This document shows positions 20,169 through 32,831 of a DNA stretch of 64,000 nt, one piece after another. Numbering within the stretch: the first letter of the stretch is position 1; each line of letters starts with the position of its first letter. Below the pieces are notes generated by a model. The model searched no databases. It was given only the letters and a program-made list of their open reading frames with translations, and was not told where the DNA came from. The position numbers were made by a program, and so were the translations under genes. The stretch comes from Nocardia carnea NBRC 14403 (lineage in GTDB: Bacteria > Actinomycetota > Actinomycetes > Mycobacteriales > Mycobacteriaceae): assembly GCF_000308515.1 (NCBI RefSeq), contig NZ_BAFV01000001.1, positions 1 to 64,000 of the forward strand, in the 5' to 3' direction.

Positions 20169-20860
20169 TTCGCCTGCGGGTGGCGGGTACTGTCGCCCCG
20201 CTGCGGCGGTAACTCGTCCTCTGCTCACTACGCGGCGCGGGTGCCGACTCGAGCGCGATCCTCTCCAGCCGTGTGCACACTGTGGCGAGGCAACTCGGTT
20301 CGCCGCGGCCCCGGTCCACACCGCATCCTCCGGACCGCTGTGATGCGGGCGCGGCGGGAGCTTCGCGGTCGAGCGGGACTCGCGCCACGGTGGCGCCGAT
20401 CCACCGACCAGACCGGTGAGATAGCGCCGAACCCGAGCCCGTACACGCAGAGGGCGCACACTCCCGAACCCGAACCCGGCGACCCGACCTGCGGCTGAGA
20501 AGGCTCCCGCCGCACGTAGGCGCCGACTGTGCGGTGCTGTTAGGGCCGGAAGGTGTGTGGCCGCCGGTATCAGCCCGGAAACCGGAGTCCAGTTGCCCTC
20601 CAGGCAGATATGGGGGGTATGGGGGTATCCGAACCGTTCCATGTCCCGGGTGCCGAGCCGACCGCAGCCCGCCCGGCACTCCCGGAGGCTTTCGATGGTG
20701 GAAGTTCCGCTGTCGCAGGCGGCTTCGCGAGACCGTGCCGAGAGTGGTCAAAAGGGGCCGCGGGGCGGTCTGGGCGCATCGCGGGCGTGTCGGAAATACT
20801 CACAGGTGTGTCGCTAACACCCTGTTAACGCTTTGACCAGCGGCTTTGGGATGCAATCGG

Positions 20861-20875
20861 CTGTGGAATCCACAG
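20861..20875. repeat. Palindrome in oriC
   Basis: CTGTGGA-A-TCCACAG is a perfect inverted repeat around one base and is followed directly by a TTATCCACT box. It forms two opposed DnaA-box-like halves. Confidence 0.8.
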
Positions 20876-21012
20876 GTTATCCACTGCTCCATCCACAGTG
20901 TTGGGGCCGTCGGGTGCGTAAGTTGTCCACAGCCTGTTTATCCACAGTTTCCACAGGCGATTTCATCCACACCCACTGAACAGCGCTCTTCCGGTCAGAG
21001 GCCTGGGGACAG

Positions 21013-21051
21013 CCTGTGGATTCCTCGAGGATTCCTCGAGGAATCCACAGG
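21013..21051. repeat. 17-base perfect inverted repeat in oriC
   Basis: Arms at 21,013-21,029 (CCTGTGGATTCCTCGAG) and 21,035-21,051 (CTCGAGGAATCCACAGG) are exact reverse complements with a five-base spacer. Each outer end carries a DnaA-box-like TGTGGAT/ATCCACA. A TTATCCACC box follows at once. Confidence 0.85.
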
Positions 21052-21249
21052 TTATCCACCGATTCGTACACAGTGTGTACAACTGCCCGGATTCTGGGGA
21101 CCAACGTGGGGATGAACTGTGGACGCTGTGTGGACAACAAATCCTGTCCACAGGCTGCCCCGATTCATCCTCGAGTTATCCCATGGCAGTCCACAGGCAG
21201 ACACGCCGTCTGAGCTGGTCAAACGACGGAAATCCACAGTTTCCACAGG

Positions 21250-21300
21250 GCCTATTACTACCCCTGTTCTTCATCTAGAAAATTTCTCTTGAAAACAGGA
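21250..21300. other. Candidate DNA unwinding element
   Basis: The most AT-rich part of oriC, including TCTAGAAAATTTCTCTTG near 21,273, flanked by DnaA boxes on both sides. Assigned by composition and position only. Confidence 0.55.
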
Positions 21301-21868
21301 TGTGTGGACAAGTCTCGAACGCACCGCACGAACGAAGTCGGTCCCGGAACCACACACGGACGGGCGGGAGCGGACTCCGGGACACTCGGCACGTCCCTCA
21401 CTGCCCCTGGGGCGCATGCGCCTTCTCGCGCTCCAGGCCCGAGCGCCGAGCGGCACCAACCGGTCACGCGCGACCACCACCCGCCGAGCTTCCCCGTCAG
21501 TGCACACCGCGGGCGGAACACGTACTCCGGAGTTGTTCACAGCTCTGCTCCGGTACATCTGTGGACGAACCCGTACTTCGCCGATCAGCAGACTGTGCAC
21601 AGCGGCGCGCAACACGCCCGCGAGTTACCCGGACCCGTTGTGGGCTGGTCCGGTGCCGGTGCGACGACGTATCCTCCACACGGAGGGGCGGCCGATCCAG
21701 TGCGGCGAAACGGGGTACGGTCTTAAGTCGGTCGTGTGCCAGAATTCTCCGGCGGTCGGCCGGCGCCGCGGCCGCCGTAACATCGCCGTGCGGCGGAATC
21801 GGCGCGGCGGGATACACGGGGCAGCACAGCCACCGATCCACACTGAACGGGAGAGGACACCTCGGGCG

Positions 21869-23044
21869 ATGGACCTTGCAGGCATGAAGTTTCGGGTCGC
21901 GCGTGAGGATTTCGCGGAATCGGTCGCATGGGTGGCGCGCAGTCTGCCGTCTCGCCCGCCGGTCCCGGTTCTCGGCGGAGTCCTGCTGGTTGCGGACGAC
22001 GACGGGCTGACCGTCTCCGGATTCGACTACGAGGTATCGGCTCAGATGCGGGTGGCCGCCGAGGTCGCCGGACCGGGCAAAGTGCTGGTCTCCGGCAAGC
22101 TGCTGGCCGATATCACCAAGGCGCTGTCGAACAAGCCGGTGGACGTCTCCGTCGACGGCAGCCGCGTGCTGATCCAGTGCGGTAGTGCCAAGTTCTCCCT
22201 GCCCACGATGCCGGTCGAGGATTATCCCCAGTTGCCCGAGGTCCCGCAGTCCAGCGGGCAGCTGGTAGTGGATGTGTTCGCCGAGGCCGTGGGCCAGGTC
22301 GCCATCGCGGCCGGGCGCGACGATACGTTGCCCATGCTGACCGGTATCCGGGTCGAGATCGAGGGCCCGCAGGTGGTGCTGGCGGCGACCGACCGGTTCC
22401 GGCTTGCCGTGCGCCATATCCAGTGGCAGCCCGCCCGTACCGATATCGAAACCGCAGTGCTGATCCCTGCCCGTACCCTCTCCGAAGCCGCCAAAACGCT
22501 CGGTGCCTCCGATCAGCCGGTTCAGCTCTCGCTGGGCTCCGGTGCGGGCGCAGACGGCCTCCTGGGCATCGTCAACGGTGGCCGCCGGACCACCACCCGG
22601 CTGCTCGACGCCGAATTCCCGAAGTTCCGTCAGCTGCTGCCCAAGGAGCACACGTCGATCGCCACCCTGGCGGTGGCCGGTCTCACCGAGGCGATCAAAC
22701 GTGTCGCGCTGGTGGCCGAGCGCGGTGCCCAGGTGCGGCTGGAGTTCTCCCCCGAGGGTTTGCAGTTGTCGGCGGGTGGCGACGATGCCGGCCGGGCCGA
22801 GGAATGGCTGACCGCCGACTTCCGGGGCGAGCCGTTGACCATCGCCTTCAACCCCGGGTATCTCATCGACGGCCTGTCCGCCCTGCGCTCGGACCGGGTC
22901 ACCTTCGGGTTCACCACGCCGAGCCGGCCCGCTGTCCTGCTCCCGGCCCGTGAGGAGGAGCCGGAACCGCTCGAGAGCGGTGCGTATCCGGCCCTGGACA
23001 GTGATTACATCTACCTGCTGATGCCGGTCCGGTTGCCGGGCTGA
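21869..23044 (+). CDS. dnaN: DNA polymerase III sliding clamp (beta subunit)
   Basis: 391-residue clamp that tethers the replicative polymerase to DNA. The three clamp domains are visible, with conserved pieces such as [47 protein letters not shown], and the C-terminal end [15 protein letters not shown] 21869 follows GAGAGG; ATG 21884 (MKFRVARED) is a possible alternative start. Long in-frame codons upstream of 21,869 lie in oriC and are not coding. Confidence 0.96.
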   Translation: MDLAGMKFRVAREDFAESVAWVARSLPSRPPVPVLGGVLLVADDDGLTVSGFDYEVSAQMRVAAEVAGPGKVLVSGKLLADITKALSNKPVDVSVDGSRVLIQCGSAKFSLPTMPVEDYPQLPEVPQSSGQLVVDVFAEAVGQVAIAAGRDDTLPMLTGIRVEIEGPQVVLAATDRFRLAVRHIQWQPARTDIETAVLIPARTLSEAAKTLGASDQPVQLSLGSGAGADGLLGIVNGGRRTTTRLLDAEFPKFRQLLPKEHTSIATLAVAGLTEAIKRVALVAERGAQVRLEFSPEGLQLSAGGDDAGRAEEWLTADFRGEPLTIAFNPGYLIDGLSALRSDRVTFGFTTPSRPAVLLPAREEEPEPLESGAYPALDSDYIYLLMPVRLPG

Positions 23045-23176
23045 GCGGGCGTGGGTTCGGCAGCGCTTCGCCGGCGCCGATCCACGCCGGCCGCCGGGGT
23101 GCCCGTGACCGCCTCGATCGCGAGGCCCGGGCAGAGCGATATCTCCGCAAACCCGCGCCGCGACCTGCGTCGACGC

Positions 23177-23202
23177 AAGTTATCCACAGCTGTGGATAAC
23201 TT
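23177..23202. promoter_or_regulatory. 26-base perfect palindrome of two DnaA boxes before recF
   Basis: Positions 23,180-23,188 read TTATCCACA and 23,191-23,199 read TGTGGATAA; with flanks the whole 26 bases are their own reverse complement. It ends 29 bases before the recF start, so it may control recF or act as an origin accessory site. Confidence 0.85.
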
Positions 23203-23231
23203 CGCGAGTGCCTGCTGGATGGTGTGAACTG

Positions 23232-24455
23232 GTGCATATTCGTGCTCTGACCTTGTATGACTTCCGTTCCTGGGAACATGCTGAGATCGAGTTATCCACA
23301 GGCCCTACGGTTTTCCTGGGGGCAAACGGCAACGGTAAGACCAACCTCCTGGAGGCCCTCGGCTATCTGTCGACGCTCGGGTCACACCGGGTATCCGCCG
23401 ACACCCCGCTCATCCGTACCGGCGCCGAACGGGCTCGGATCGGCGCCAATGTGATCAACCTGGGCCGGGAGTTGCGCGTCGATGTAGAGCTCAACCGCGG
23501 CACCGCGAACCGGGCGCAGATCAACCGGTCGCCCGTGCGCCGGCCACGCGAAATCCTGGGCATCCTGCACACGGTGCTGTTCGCCCCGGAAGACCTGGCG
23601 CTGGTGCGCGGCGACCCGGGGGAGCGCCGCCGCTTCCTCGACGAGTTGTGCACCGCGCGCCGGCCCGGCCTGGCCGGTGTCCGCGCCGATTACGACCGGG
23701 TACTACGGCAGCGGTCGGCGCTGCTGAAAACCGCGGGCCGGCCGGGCAGGGCCGATCTCGGCACACTCGATGTGTGGGACGGCCACCTGGCCGGACACGC
23801 ATCGGTTCTGCTCGCCGAACGGCTACGCCTGGTGCACGATCTGCACCCGTATGTCACTCGCGCCTATGCAGCGCTGGCCCCCGAATCGCGCCCGGCGACC
23901 GTTGGGTATCGCAGCGCCGCGCTTCCGGCCGGACTACTCGATCCGGCGCGTGAGCCGCACACCGACGATCCTGCGTTACTCGAACAGGTGCTGCTCGAGG
24001 AGATCGCCCGGGCGCGTTCCAAGGAACTCGACCGAGGTGTCTGCCTGGTCGGCCCGCACCGCGACGACCTGGATCTCCTGCTCGGCGAGACGGCCGCCAA
24101 GGGGTTCGCCAGCCACGGGGAGTCCTGGTCGTTCGCGCTGGCTCTGCGCCTCGCGGCGTTCGAATTGCTGCGGGCCGGTGGATCCGAACCCGTGCTGCTG
24201 CTGGACGATGTCTTCGCCGAACTCGACCGCCGCCGCCGGACCGCCCTCGCCGCGGTCGCGGCCGATGCGGAGCAGGTACTGATCACCGCCGCTGTGCCCG
24301 AGGATGTGCCCGGCGAGCTGGCCGGGACCACCCTGCGGGTGACGACCACCGGTGACCCCGAACACCGGATCTCCGCAGTCGCCGATGAACCTGTACCGGA
24401 GTCTGCGCAGCCTGGCGGGGAGAACCCGCCGCAGCCGGTTGCCGGCGAACGGTGA
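23232..24455 (+). CDS. recF: DNA replication and repair protein RecF
   Basis: ABC-type ATPase of 407 residues that helps load RecA at gaps. Walker A is [14 protein letters not shown] near residue 35, and Walker B/D-loop is [15 protein letters not shown] near residue 325. GTG 23232 gives the usual N-terminus ([14 protein letters not shown]). A TTATCCACA box (23,292-23,300) lies inside the first codons. The C-terminal 40 residues are Pro/Glu-rich and poorly conserved. It follows dnaN in the standard dnaN-recF order. Confidence 0.95.
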   Translation: MHIRALTLYDFRSWEHAEIELSTGPTVFLGANGNGKTNLLEALGYLSTLGSHRVSADTPLIRTGAERARIGANVINLGRELRVDVELNRGTANRAQINRSPVRRPREILGILHTVLFAPEDLALVRGDPGERRRFLDELCTARRPGLAGVRADYDRVLRQRSALLKTAGRPGRADLGTLDVWDGHLAGHASVLLAERLRLVHDLHPYVTRAYAALAPESRPATVGYRSAALPAGLLDPAREPHTDDPALLEQVLLEEIARARSKELDRGVCLVGPHRDDLDLLLGETAAKGFASHGESWSFALALRLAAFELLRAGGSEPVLLLDDVFAELDRRRRTALAAVAADAEQVLITAAVPEDVPGELAGTTLRVTTTGDPEHRISAVADEPVPESAQPGGENPPQPVAGER

Positions 24456-24558
24456 GCACAGTGAACACGCAGCGGCCGGTACCTTGCACCCGGGCCGGGG
24501 CATTCGTAGAGTGAGCCGATACGCCGGGCCGTTATCCCCCGTCCGGCTCCTAGTGCAC

Positions 24559-24583
24559 AGTTATCCACAGCCTGTGGATAACT
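24559..24583. promoter_or_regulatory. Palindromic DnaA-box pair downstream of recF
   Basis: AGTTATCCACAG (24,559-24,570) and CTGTGGATAACT (24,572-24,583) are exact reverse complements around one base. They contain two full TTATCCACA boxes in opposite orientation. The surrounding spacer 24,456-24,808 has no gene; a promoter for the next gene is likely there. Confidence 0.85.
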
Positions 24584-24808
24584 TGTCGGCCCAGGTCGTC
24601 GGCCCGCACCCGGGTCTCGACTCGGTGTGATCGGCGGCAACATGCGCCGGCAATCGAAATACCCGCCCTGAACAGGGATTATGTCCTGGGATAGGGCGTA
24701 TGTCCGATTATGGAGAGGCGATCCCGAGGTAGCACCTCCGGATGTGCACAACTCGAGCAGATGCCGGCCGACCCTGGGGATAACTCGGCTGGTGAGCGGA
24801 GCGCAACG

Positions 24809-25375
24809 ATGACCGACCGGCCCGGAAATCCCGGTGGCGCCGTACCGCCGGCCGAACCGGAGTTGCGCGGAATCGACCTGGCCCGCCGTGCGCTCGAAGA
24901 GGCTCGCGCCGCCGCGCGAGCGAGTGGCAAATCCGTGGGCCAGGGGCGGTCGTCACCCCGCCGGAGCTCCCGCAGCGGAGCCCGCCGGCGTAGTGGTTGG
25001 TCGGGGCCGCGTCCCGACGAACGCGATCCGCAACCGTTGTCCAAACTCGCGACCTCCATCGCGCGTAGCCGTGGCTGGTCCACCAAGGTGGCCGAGGGGA
25101 CGGTATTCGGGCACTGGTCCGGTGTGGTGGGCGAGGATATCGCCGCGCATGCGAAACCGGTGAAACTCGAGAACGGTGTGCTGAGCGTGGCGGCCGAGTC
25201 CACGGCCTGGGCCACCCAGCTGCGGTTGCTGCAGGCGCAGTTGCTCGCGAAGATCACCGCGGCCGTCGGGCCCGGGGTGGTCCGCTCATTGCGTATCTCG
25301 GGGCCGACCGCACCGAGCTGGCGTAAAGGCGAACGGCATATCCGCGGCCGGGGTCCGCGTGACACCTACGGGTAG
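24809..25375 (+). CDS. DUF721 family protein (Rv0004 type)
   Basis: 188 residues; the family is almost always between recF and gyrB in actinobacteria. The N-terminal half is basic and low in complexity ([14 protein letters not shown]). The DUF721 core is [20 protein letters not shown] and the following [23 protein letters not shown] 24809 gives the same length as Rv0004 (about 187). The molecular role is not firmly known; a link to replication or nucleic-acid binding is suggested only by position and charge. Confidence 0.88.
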   Translation: MTDRPGNPGGAVPPAEPELRGIDLARRALEEARAAARASGKSVGQGRSSPRRSSRSGARRRSGWSGPRPDERDPQPLSKLATSIARSRGWSTKVAEGTVFGHWSGVVGEDIAAHAKPVKLENGVLSVAAESTAWATQLRLLQAQLLAKITAAVGPGVVRSLRISGPTAPSWRKGERHIRGRGPRDTYG

Positions 25376-27724
<2,349 letters not shown>

Positions 27725-27796
27725 GCCCGGCGGTTTCGCCCGCAGCGCACACCACGCGCGGCTTCCGCCGTATATCGCCAGTACCTAGGAGATCGA

Positions 27797-30298
27797 ATGA
27801 CCGATACAACCTTGCCGCCGGAGAGCGCGGGCGACCGGATCGAGCCGGTCGATATCCAGCAGGAGATGCAGAACAGCTATATCGATTACGCGATGAGCGT
27901 GATCGTGGGCCGCGCCCTGCCCGAGGTCCGCGACGGCCTCAAACCGGTGCACCGCCGAATCCTGTACGCGATGCACGACAACGGATACCGGCCCGACCGT
28001 AGTTACGTGAAATCCGCGCGCCCGGTCGCCGACACCATGGGTAATTACCATCCGCACGGCGACTCGGCCATCTACGACACCCTGGTGCGGATGGCGCAGC
28101 CGTGGGCGATGCGGTACCCGCTGGTCGACGGCCAGGGCAACTTCGGCAGCCGCGGTAACGACGGTGCGGCCGCCATGCGTTACACCGAGTGCCGGCTCAC
28201 GCCGCTCGCGATGGAACTGCTGCGCGAAATCGACCACGACACCGTCGATTTCATCGCGAACTACGACGGTAAGACCCAGGAACCGGTCGTTCTGCCCAGC
28301 CGTGTGCCGAATATGCTGATGAACGGCAGCAACGGCATCGCGGTCGGCATGGCGACCAATATTCCGCCGCACAACCTCAACGAGCTGGCCGAGGCCATCT
28401 ATTGGGCGCTGGACAACCACGAAGCCGACGAAGAAGCCACGCTGGCGGCCTGTATGGAGCGGGTGAAGGGTCCGGACTTCCCGACCTCCGGCCTGATCGT
28501 CGGGACCCAGGGCATCCACGACGCCTACACCACCGGACGCGGTTCCATCAAGATGCGCGGTGTGGTGGAGATCGAAGAGGACGCCCGCGGCCGCACCACC
28601 ATCGTCATCACCGAGCTGCCGTACCAGGTCAATACCGATAACTTCATCAACGCGATCGCCGAGCAGGTCAAGGACGGCCGGATCGCCGGGGTCTCCGATA
28701 TCCACGACGAATCGTCGGATCGGGCCGGTCTGCGCATCGTGGTCACGGTCAAACGGGACGCGATCGCGAAGGTCGTGCTGAACAACCTGTACAAGCACAC
28801 CCAGCTGCAGACCAGTTTCGGCGCGAATATGCTCTCCATCGTCGAGGGCGTGCCCCGGACGCTGCGGCTGGACCAGATGATCCGGCTGTACGTCGCCCAC
28901 CAGCTCGAAGTGATCATCCGGCGCACCCGTTACCTGCTGCGCAAGGCCGAGGAGCGGGCTCATATCCTGCGCGGCCTGGTCAAGGCGCTGGATCAGCTCG
29001 ACGCCGTTATCGCGCTGATCCGGCGGTCGGCCAATACCGAGACCGCGCGTACCGGCCTGATGGAACTGCTGGATATCGACGAAACCCAGGCGACCGCCAT
29101 CCTGGATATGCAGTTGCGTCGGCTGTCGGCGCTGGAGCGGCAGAAGATCGTCGACGAACTGGCCAAGCTCGAGGCCGAAATCGCCGATCTGAAGGACATT
29201 CTGGAAAAGCCGGAACGTCAGCGCGCGATCGTCCGCGACGAACTCGCCGAGATCGTCGAACGCTACGGCGACGACCGCCGGACAGTGATCGTTTCCGCCG
29301 ACGGCGATGTCGCCGACGAGGATCTGATCGCCCGTGAGGACGTGGTCGTCACGATCACCGAGACCGGGTACGCGAAACGCACGAAGACCGATCTGTACCG
29401 CAGCCAGAAGCGGGGCGGCAAGGGTGTGCAGGGCGCGGGCCTGAAACAGGACGATATCGTCCGGCACTTCTTCGTGACCTCCACCCACGACTGGTTGTTG
29501 TTCTTCACCAACAAAGGCCGGGTGTACCGGGCCAAAGCATATGAATTGCCGGAGGCCAACCGCACAGCTCGCGGGCAGCACGTGGCGAATCTGCTGGCTT
29601 TCCAGCCGGACGAGAAGATCGCTCAGGTGATCCGGATCAAGTCCTACGAGGATGCGGCCTACCTGGTGCTGGCCACGCAGAAGGGCCTGGTCAAGAAGTC
29701 GCGGCTGGTGGACTTCGATTCCAACCGCAGCGGTGGCATCGTGGCGGTGAATCTCCGCGACAACGACGAATTGGTCGGCGCCGTACTGTGTTCCGCCGAG
29801 GACGATCTGCTGCTGGTATCGGCGCAGGGACAGTCGATCCGTTTCTCCGCCACCGATGAGGCGTTGCGCCCGATGGGCCGGGCCACCTCGGGGGTGCAGG
29901 GCATGCGGTTCAACGCCGAGGACGCGCTGCTATCGCTGAATGTCGTCCGCGACGGGACATACCTGCTGGTCGCGACGTCCGGTGGTTATGCCAAGCGCAC
30001 CGCCATCGAGGAGTACACAGCCCAGGGACGCGGCGGAAAAGGTGTATTGACCATCCAGTTCGACGCCCGGCGTGGCACCCTGGTGGGAGCGCTCATCGTC
30101 GACGACGACGACGAGTTGTATGCGATCACGTCCAGCGGTGGGGTTATCCGCACTGCCGCCCGGCAGGTGCGTAAGGCCGGTAGGCAGACCAAGGGCGTGC
30201 GATTGATGAACCTCGGCGAGGGCGATACCTTGCTTGCGATCGCACGTAACGCCGACGAGCCCGAGCAGATCGACGGTGGCGATTCCCCCGAGCAGTAA
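27797..30298 (+). CDS. gyrA: DNA gyrase subunit A
   Basis: 833-residue DNA-cleaving subunit. The catalytic tyrosine is Y129 in AAMRYTE. The quinolone-determining region reads [15 protein letters not shown], with Ser90 and Asp94, i.e. the sensitive-type pattern at both main sites (M. tuberculosis naturally has Ala90). The C-terminal pinwheel has a GyrA-box QKRGGKG and a second GRGGKG repeat. The last residues are acidic ([12 protein letters not shown]). Confidence 0.97.
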   Translation: MTDTTLPPESAGDRIEPVDIQQEMQNSYIDYAMSVIVGRALPEVRDGLKPVHRRILYAMHDNGYRPDRSYVKSARPVADTMGNYHPHGDSAIYDTLVRMAQPWAMRYPLVDGQGNFGSRGNDGAAAMRYTECRLTPLAMELLREIDHDTVDFIANYDGKTQEPVVLPSRVPNMLMNGSNGIAVGMATNIPPHNLNELAEAIYWALDNHEADEEATLAACMERVKGPDFPTSGLIVGTQGIHDAYTTGRGSIKMRGVVEIEEDARGRTTIVITELPYQVNTDNFINAIAEQVKDGRIAGVSDIHDESSDRAGLRIVVTVKRDAIAKVVLNNLYKHTQLQTSFGANMLSIVEGVPRTLRLDQMIRLYVAHQLEVIIRRTRYLLRKAEERAHILRGLVKALDQLDAVIALIRRSANTETARTGLMELLDIDETQATAILDMQLRRLSALERQKIVDELAKLEAEIADLKDILEKPERQRAIVRDELAEIVERYGDDRRTVIVSADGDVADEDLIAREDVVVTITETGYAKRTKTDLYRSQKRGGKGVQGAGLKQDDIVRHFFVTSTHDWLLFFTNKGRVYRAKAYELPEANRTARGQHVANLLAFQPDEKIAQVIRIKSYEDAAYLVLATQKGLVKKSRLVDFDSNRSGGIVAVNLRDNDELVGAVLCSAEDDLLLVSAQGQSIRFSATDEALRPMGRATSGVQGMRFNAEDALLSLNVVRDGTYLLVATSGGYAKRTAIEEYTAQGRGGKGVLTIQFDARRGTLVGALIVDDDDELYAITSSGGVIRTAARQVRKAGRQTKGVRLMNLGEGDTLLAIARNADEPEQIDGGDSPEQ

Positions 30299-30337
30299 AC
30301 CCATATCGGCGGCAAAGAACGGATCCGAGGATTCCCA

Positions 30338-31396
30338 TTGACCACTCCGAAACAGCCGAGCGACGAGCGGCAGCAGACGAACGGTGTGACCGAGAGGGTC
30401 ACCCCGTCCCCGATTTCGCCGCGCCCGACCCAGCGGGCGGGCGATGCCGCAGACAACGACCAGGCCGGCGGTGGGCAGCCGGGCGGTAATGCATCCGGCG
30501 GCGCGCCCACCGATGGTTCCGCGCCCGAAAATCAGGAGCAGCAGGGCGGATTCGCGTCCGAATCGCGTAATTCCGGATCGCCGAACCCCGGCCCTCAGGG
30601 GTCCGGCGACCAGAAGCAGCAGTCCGGTGGCGGTAACGGTGGCGACCAGGGCCGGTTCCAGGAGGGCTGGTCGCAGTTGCCGCAGCGCGAGCCCCAGTCC
30701 AATCTGCCGCGACCGGGGCATACCCCGGTGGGTGGGGCCCAGCCGCGTTCGGTCGGGTTGAGCGGCGGGGTGACCAATGCCCGCACCACCAGCGATCTGG
30801 CGGCCAAGGCGGCCCGCAAGGAAGCCGCGATGGCCAAATCCGTTGGCCTGGACGGGCCTACTCGCAGTATCGCCCGGCCCGAGCTGGCCAAGGATATGCC
30901 CGATCTCTCCGAGATCCGGCATCCGCTGCCGCCCGAGCAGCACACCCCGCCGCCCGCCTACACCCCACCGGTGTCGTCGGGGCCCACGGCCTCGGCGGCG
31001 GCCCCTCGGGGGCTACCGCAGGCGGTGCTCGGTGGCGAACCGTTGCGGGCCACGGTGCAGGTCCGGCGGATCGATCCGTGGTCGACGCTGAAGATCACCC
31101 TGGTGATCAGTATCGCCATGTTCTTCGTCTGGATGATCGCGGTTGCGCTGCTGTACATGGTGCTGGCGGGTATGGGTGTCTGGGAGCGGCTCAACAGCAC
31201 CTTCACCGATATGGTGTCGCCGGACAGCGGCTCGGTCGGGCTCATCGACGCCGGGACGGTCTTCGGTTATGCCGGCGTGATCGGGCTGATCAACGTGGTG
31301 CTGTTCACCGCGCTGGCGACCGTCGGAACGTTCATCTACAACCAGTGCTGCGATATGGTCGGCGGTATCCAGGTCACCCTGGCCGACCCCGACTGA
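30338..31396 (+). CDS. DUF3566 membrane protein (Rv0007 type)
   Basis: 352 residues: a long hydrophilic N-terminus rich in Gly, Gln, Pro and Ser, then two transmembrane helices near residues 255-280 ([20 protein letters not shown]) and 310-335, the DUF3566 domain. It directly follows gyrA as in mycobacteria. The start is a TTG at 30338 behind a GAGG; other starts are possible. The function is not established; a role linked to cell division or chromosome dynamics is inferred from place only. Confidence 0.88.
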   Translation: MTTPKQPSDERQQTNGVTERVTPSPISPRPTQRAGDAADNDQAGGGQPGGNASGGAPTDGSAPENQEQQGGFASESRNSGSPNPGPQGSGDQKQQSGGGNGGDQGRFQEGWSQLPQREPQSNLPRPGHTPVGGAQPRSVGLSGGVTNARTTSDLAAKAARKEAAMAKSVGLDGPTRSIARPELAKDMPDLSEIRHPLPPEQHTPPPAYTPPVSSGPTASAAAPRGLPQAVLGGEPLRATVQVRRIDPWSTLKITLVISIAMFFVWMIAVALLYMVLAGMGVWERLNSTFTDMVSPDSGSVGLIDAGTVFGYAGVIGLINVVLFTALATVGTFIYNQCCDMVGGIQVTLADPD

Positions 31397-31408
31397 ATCC
31401 GGTCGACG

Positions 31409-31444
31409 CGGCGGCCGGTGCCCGGATGCGGGCACCGGCCGCCG
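31409..31444 (+). terminator. Hairpin after the gyrBA-DUF3566 operon
   Basis: Arms CGGCGGCCGGTGCCC... (31,409-31,423) and the complementary 31,430-31,444 form a 15-base GC-rich stem with a six-base loop, 13 bases after the stop. No U-run. Confidence 0.7.
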
Positions 31445-31572
31445 GACAGGATTGGTGGAATCCCACCGGGGCTATGACCAGCAGTTTTGGTTGTAAGGCG
31501 GTCGTTCGGGTAGTCTCTGTTCTCGGCCGGTTCCGGTAGGAAAAGTCACCTTCTATCGGCGGTCGAAACCAC

Positions 31573-31646
31573 GGGTCTATAGCTCAGGCGGTTAGAGCGC
31601 TTCGCTGATAACGAAGAGGTCGGAGGTTCAAGTCCTCCTAGACCCA
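31573..31646 (+). tRNA. tRNA-Ile (GAU)
   Basis: Seventy-four bases. The acceptor arms GGGTCTA and TAGACCC pair, the D arm is TAGCTCAGGCGGTTAGAGC, the anticodon loop CTGATAA holds GAT, and GGTTCAAGTCC is the T arm. CCA is not encoded. Confidence 0.97.
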
Positions 31647-31663
31647 CTCTCTGCAATACATCG

Positions 31664-31705
31664 ACGACCTCCACCGGAAACGGTTCGGAGGTCGTTTTCC
31701 TTTCC
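31664..31705 (+). terminator. Rho-independent terminator of tRNA-Ile
   Basis: Stem ACGACCTCC (31,664-31,672) with GGAGGTCGT (31,687-31,695), followed by TTTCCTTTCC. Confidence 0.85.
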
Positions 31706-31786
31706 CTCCGAAACCGGCTCGTCCTCGGTACCGGAATCACCGGTCCTGGATGAGCCGGCGCCGTCCCACAGAGTTAGGCTGAAGAA

Positions 31787-31894
31787 ATGAAATACGTTCT
31801 CACCATCGGAATTATCGCTGCGGTTCTCATCGGCATCAGCAAGCTGCGTAAGCGGGATGAGGCCGATATGTGGCACGAGGTCACCACTCGCTGA
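31787..31894 (+). CDS. DLW-39-like small membrane protein
   Basis: A 35-residue open frame: a hydrophobic N-terminal helix (VLTIGIIAAVLIGI), a basic patch (KLRKRDE), and the end ADMWHEVTTR. This is the pattern of the DLW-39 family, which is found next to the tRNA-Ile/tRNA-Ala genes in mycobacteria; here the DLW signature is DMW. ATG 31787 has a purine-rich GAAGAA just upstream. Family function unknown. Confidence 0.75.
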   Translation: MKYVLTIGIIAAVLIGISKLRKRDEADMWHEVTTR

Positions 31895-31928
31895 CGTCGT
31901 TTCCGGCGGGCCGATCGCCCGCCGTTGA

Positions 31929-32600
31929 TCACGGCCGGGCCAGCAGCTCGATAACCGAGGACACCTGTGCGGTGGACGGTGTCGGCAGATTGTCCCGGCC
32001 GTGGATCAATCCGAGGCCGATATAGACCATCGCGCCCGCGCGTATCCCGGCCTGGTTTTCGTCGAAACCCAGGTCCAGCATGGTCCGTTTGACGGTTTCG
32101 AAAACGCGCTGATCCAGGTTGCGTACCGCGGCCGCCACCTTCGGATTGCTGCGCGACCATTCCCGCACACTGGTCTCGACGATCCAGTGGCGTTGATCCA
32201 CCAGCATGGCCGCCATTTTTTCGATCCGTTCCTCCACTGGGATCTCCGCGAAGGCGGCCATATCGCGTACGGTTCGGCTCTGTATCGCACTCCAACGGTC
32301 CGCCATGGCCGTCATGAGTTGCTCGATATCGTCGAAATGCCAGTAGAAGCTGCCTTTTGTGACGCCCAGTTCCTGGCACAGCCGCTGAATCTTGATGGCG
32401 CCGATCCCCTCGCGCGAGAGCAGATTCAGGGCGCCGTCGACCCAGTCGTCGTAGGAGAGCCGTGCGGTGCGCCGGCGTTGCCGCTGCTGCGCCTGGGCTT
32501 TTTTGGATTTCGGCCGACGCGGCGTGGCTCGGGCAGCGGGCGGTTCTGCGGCGTCGGAGCCCGCCGTTATCTTCTCCGACCGTTCGCCGCTGAGTCCCAT
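31929..32600 (-). CDS. TetR family transcriptional regulator
   Basis: 223 residues. A basic, disordered N-terminal extension (RRPKSKKAQAQQRQRRRTAR) precedes the TetR DNA-binding domain, whose helix-turn-helix is IQRLCQELGVTKGSFYWHF near residues 75-95. The C-terminal ligand domain is not assignable. The gene is divergent from the MpaB-type oxygenase gene at 32,832, with two similar inverted repeats between them, so it most likely represses that gene and itself. The ligand is unknown. Confidence 0.9.
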   Translation of the reverse strand: MGLSGERSEKITAGSDAAEPPAARATPRRPKSKKAQAQQRQRRRTARLSYDDWVDGALNLLSREGIGAIKIQRLCQELGVTKGSFYWHFDDIEQLMTAMADRWSAIQSRTVRDMAAFAEIPVEERIEKMAAMLVDQRHWIVETSVREWSRSNPKVAAAVRNLDQRVFETVKRTMLDLGFDENQAGIRAGAMVYIGLGLIHGRDNLPTPSTAQVSSVIELLARP

Positions 32601-32719
32601 ACACCGATGGTAGGGGAGGCGTTCGGCGGGCTCGGAGGATCGGGTGATTACGTTGCCGCGGGCAGTCCACCGCATATCGCCGGGGGTGTAATTCCGGGGC
32701 AATATGACCTTCCGGTGTT

Positions 32720-32760
32720 CCATACGGTTGAGTACTGTTACTCCATACATTGAAGTATGG
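32720..32760. promoter_or_regulatory. Tandem operator candidates for the TetR regulator
   Basis: CCATAC-N6-GTACTG at 32,720-32,737 and the fully symmetric CCATAC-N6-GTATGG at 32,743-32,760, 23 bases apart, in the TetR/oxygenase divergent spacer. Assignment to this TetR is by position. Confidence 0.7.
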
Positions 32761-32831
32761 TCTGTGGCGGGAGCCGGCTCGTGGCAACGGTCAGGGCGCT
32801 GCCACGGGCCGGCTCGGCAGGGAGGACAGAG

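Larger units (their letters stand above)
20821..21320. other. Chromosomal replication origin oriC
   Basis: Dense DnaA boxes: TTATCCACT 20,877; TTGTCCACA 20,923; TTATCCACA 20,938; TCATCCACA 20,963; TTATCCACC 21,052; the complement of TTGTCCACA at 21,129 and 21,303; CTGTCCACA 21,144; plus several TTTCCACAG and AATCCACAG variants. The strongest AT-rich stretch is 21,250-21,300, next to the last box, and is the best unwinding-element candidate. Location between dnaA and dnaN is the rule in actinobacteria. Confidence 0.92.
20169..21868. other. dnaA-dnaN intergenic region
   Basis: 1.7 kb without a credible gene. The first 630 bases hold nothing recognised. The centre (about 20,820-21,320) is the origin, described separately. 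The last 550 bases carry weaker box-like elements (GTTGTTCACAG near 21,533 and CTGTGGAC near 21,559) and the dnaN promoter, whose elements I cannot fix. Confidence 0.85.

Noticed and set aside
21302-21868. An upstream extension of dnaN by 189 codons
   Set aside because: It would translate part of oriC and gives Arg/Thr-rich sequence unlike any clamp protein.
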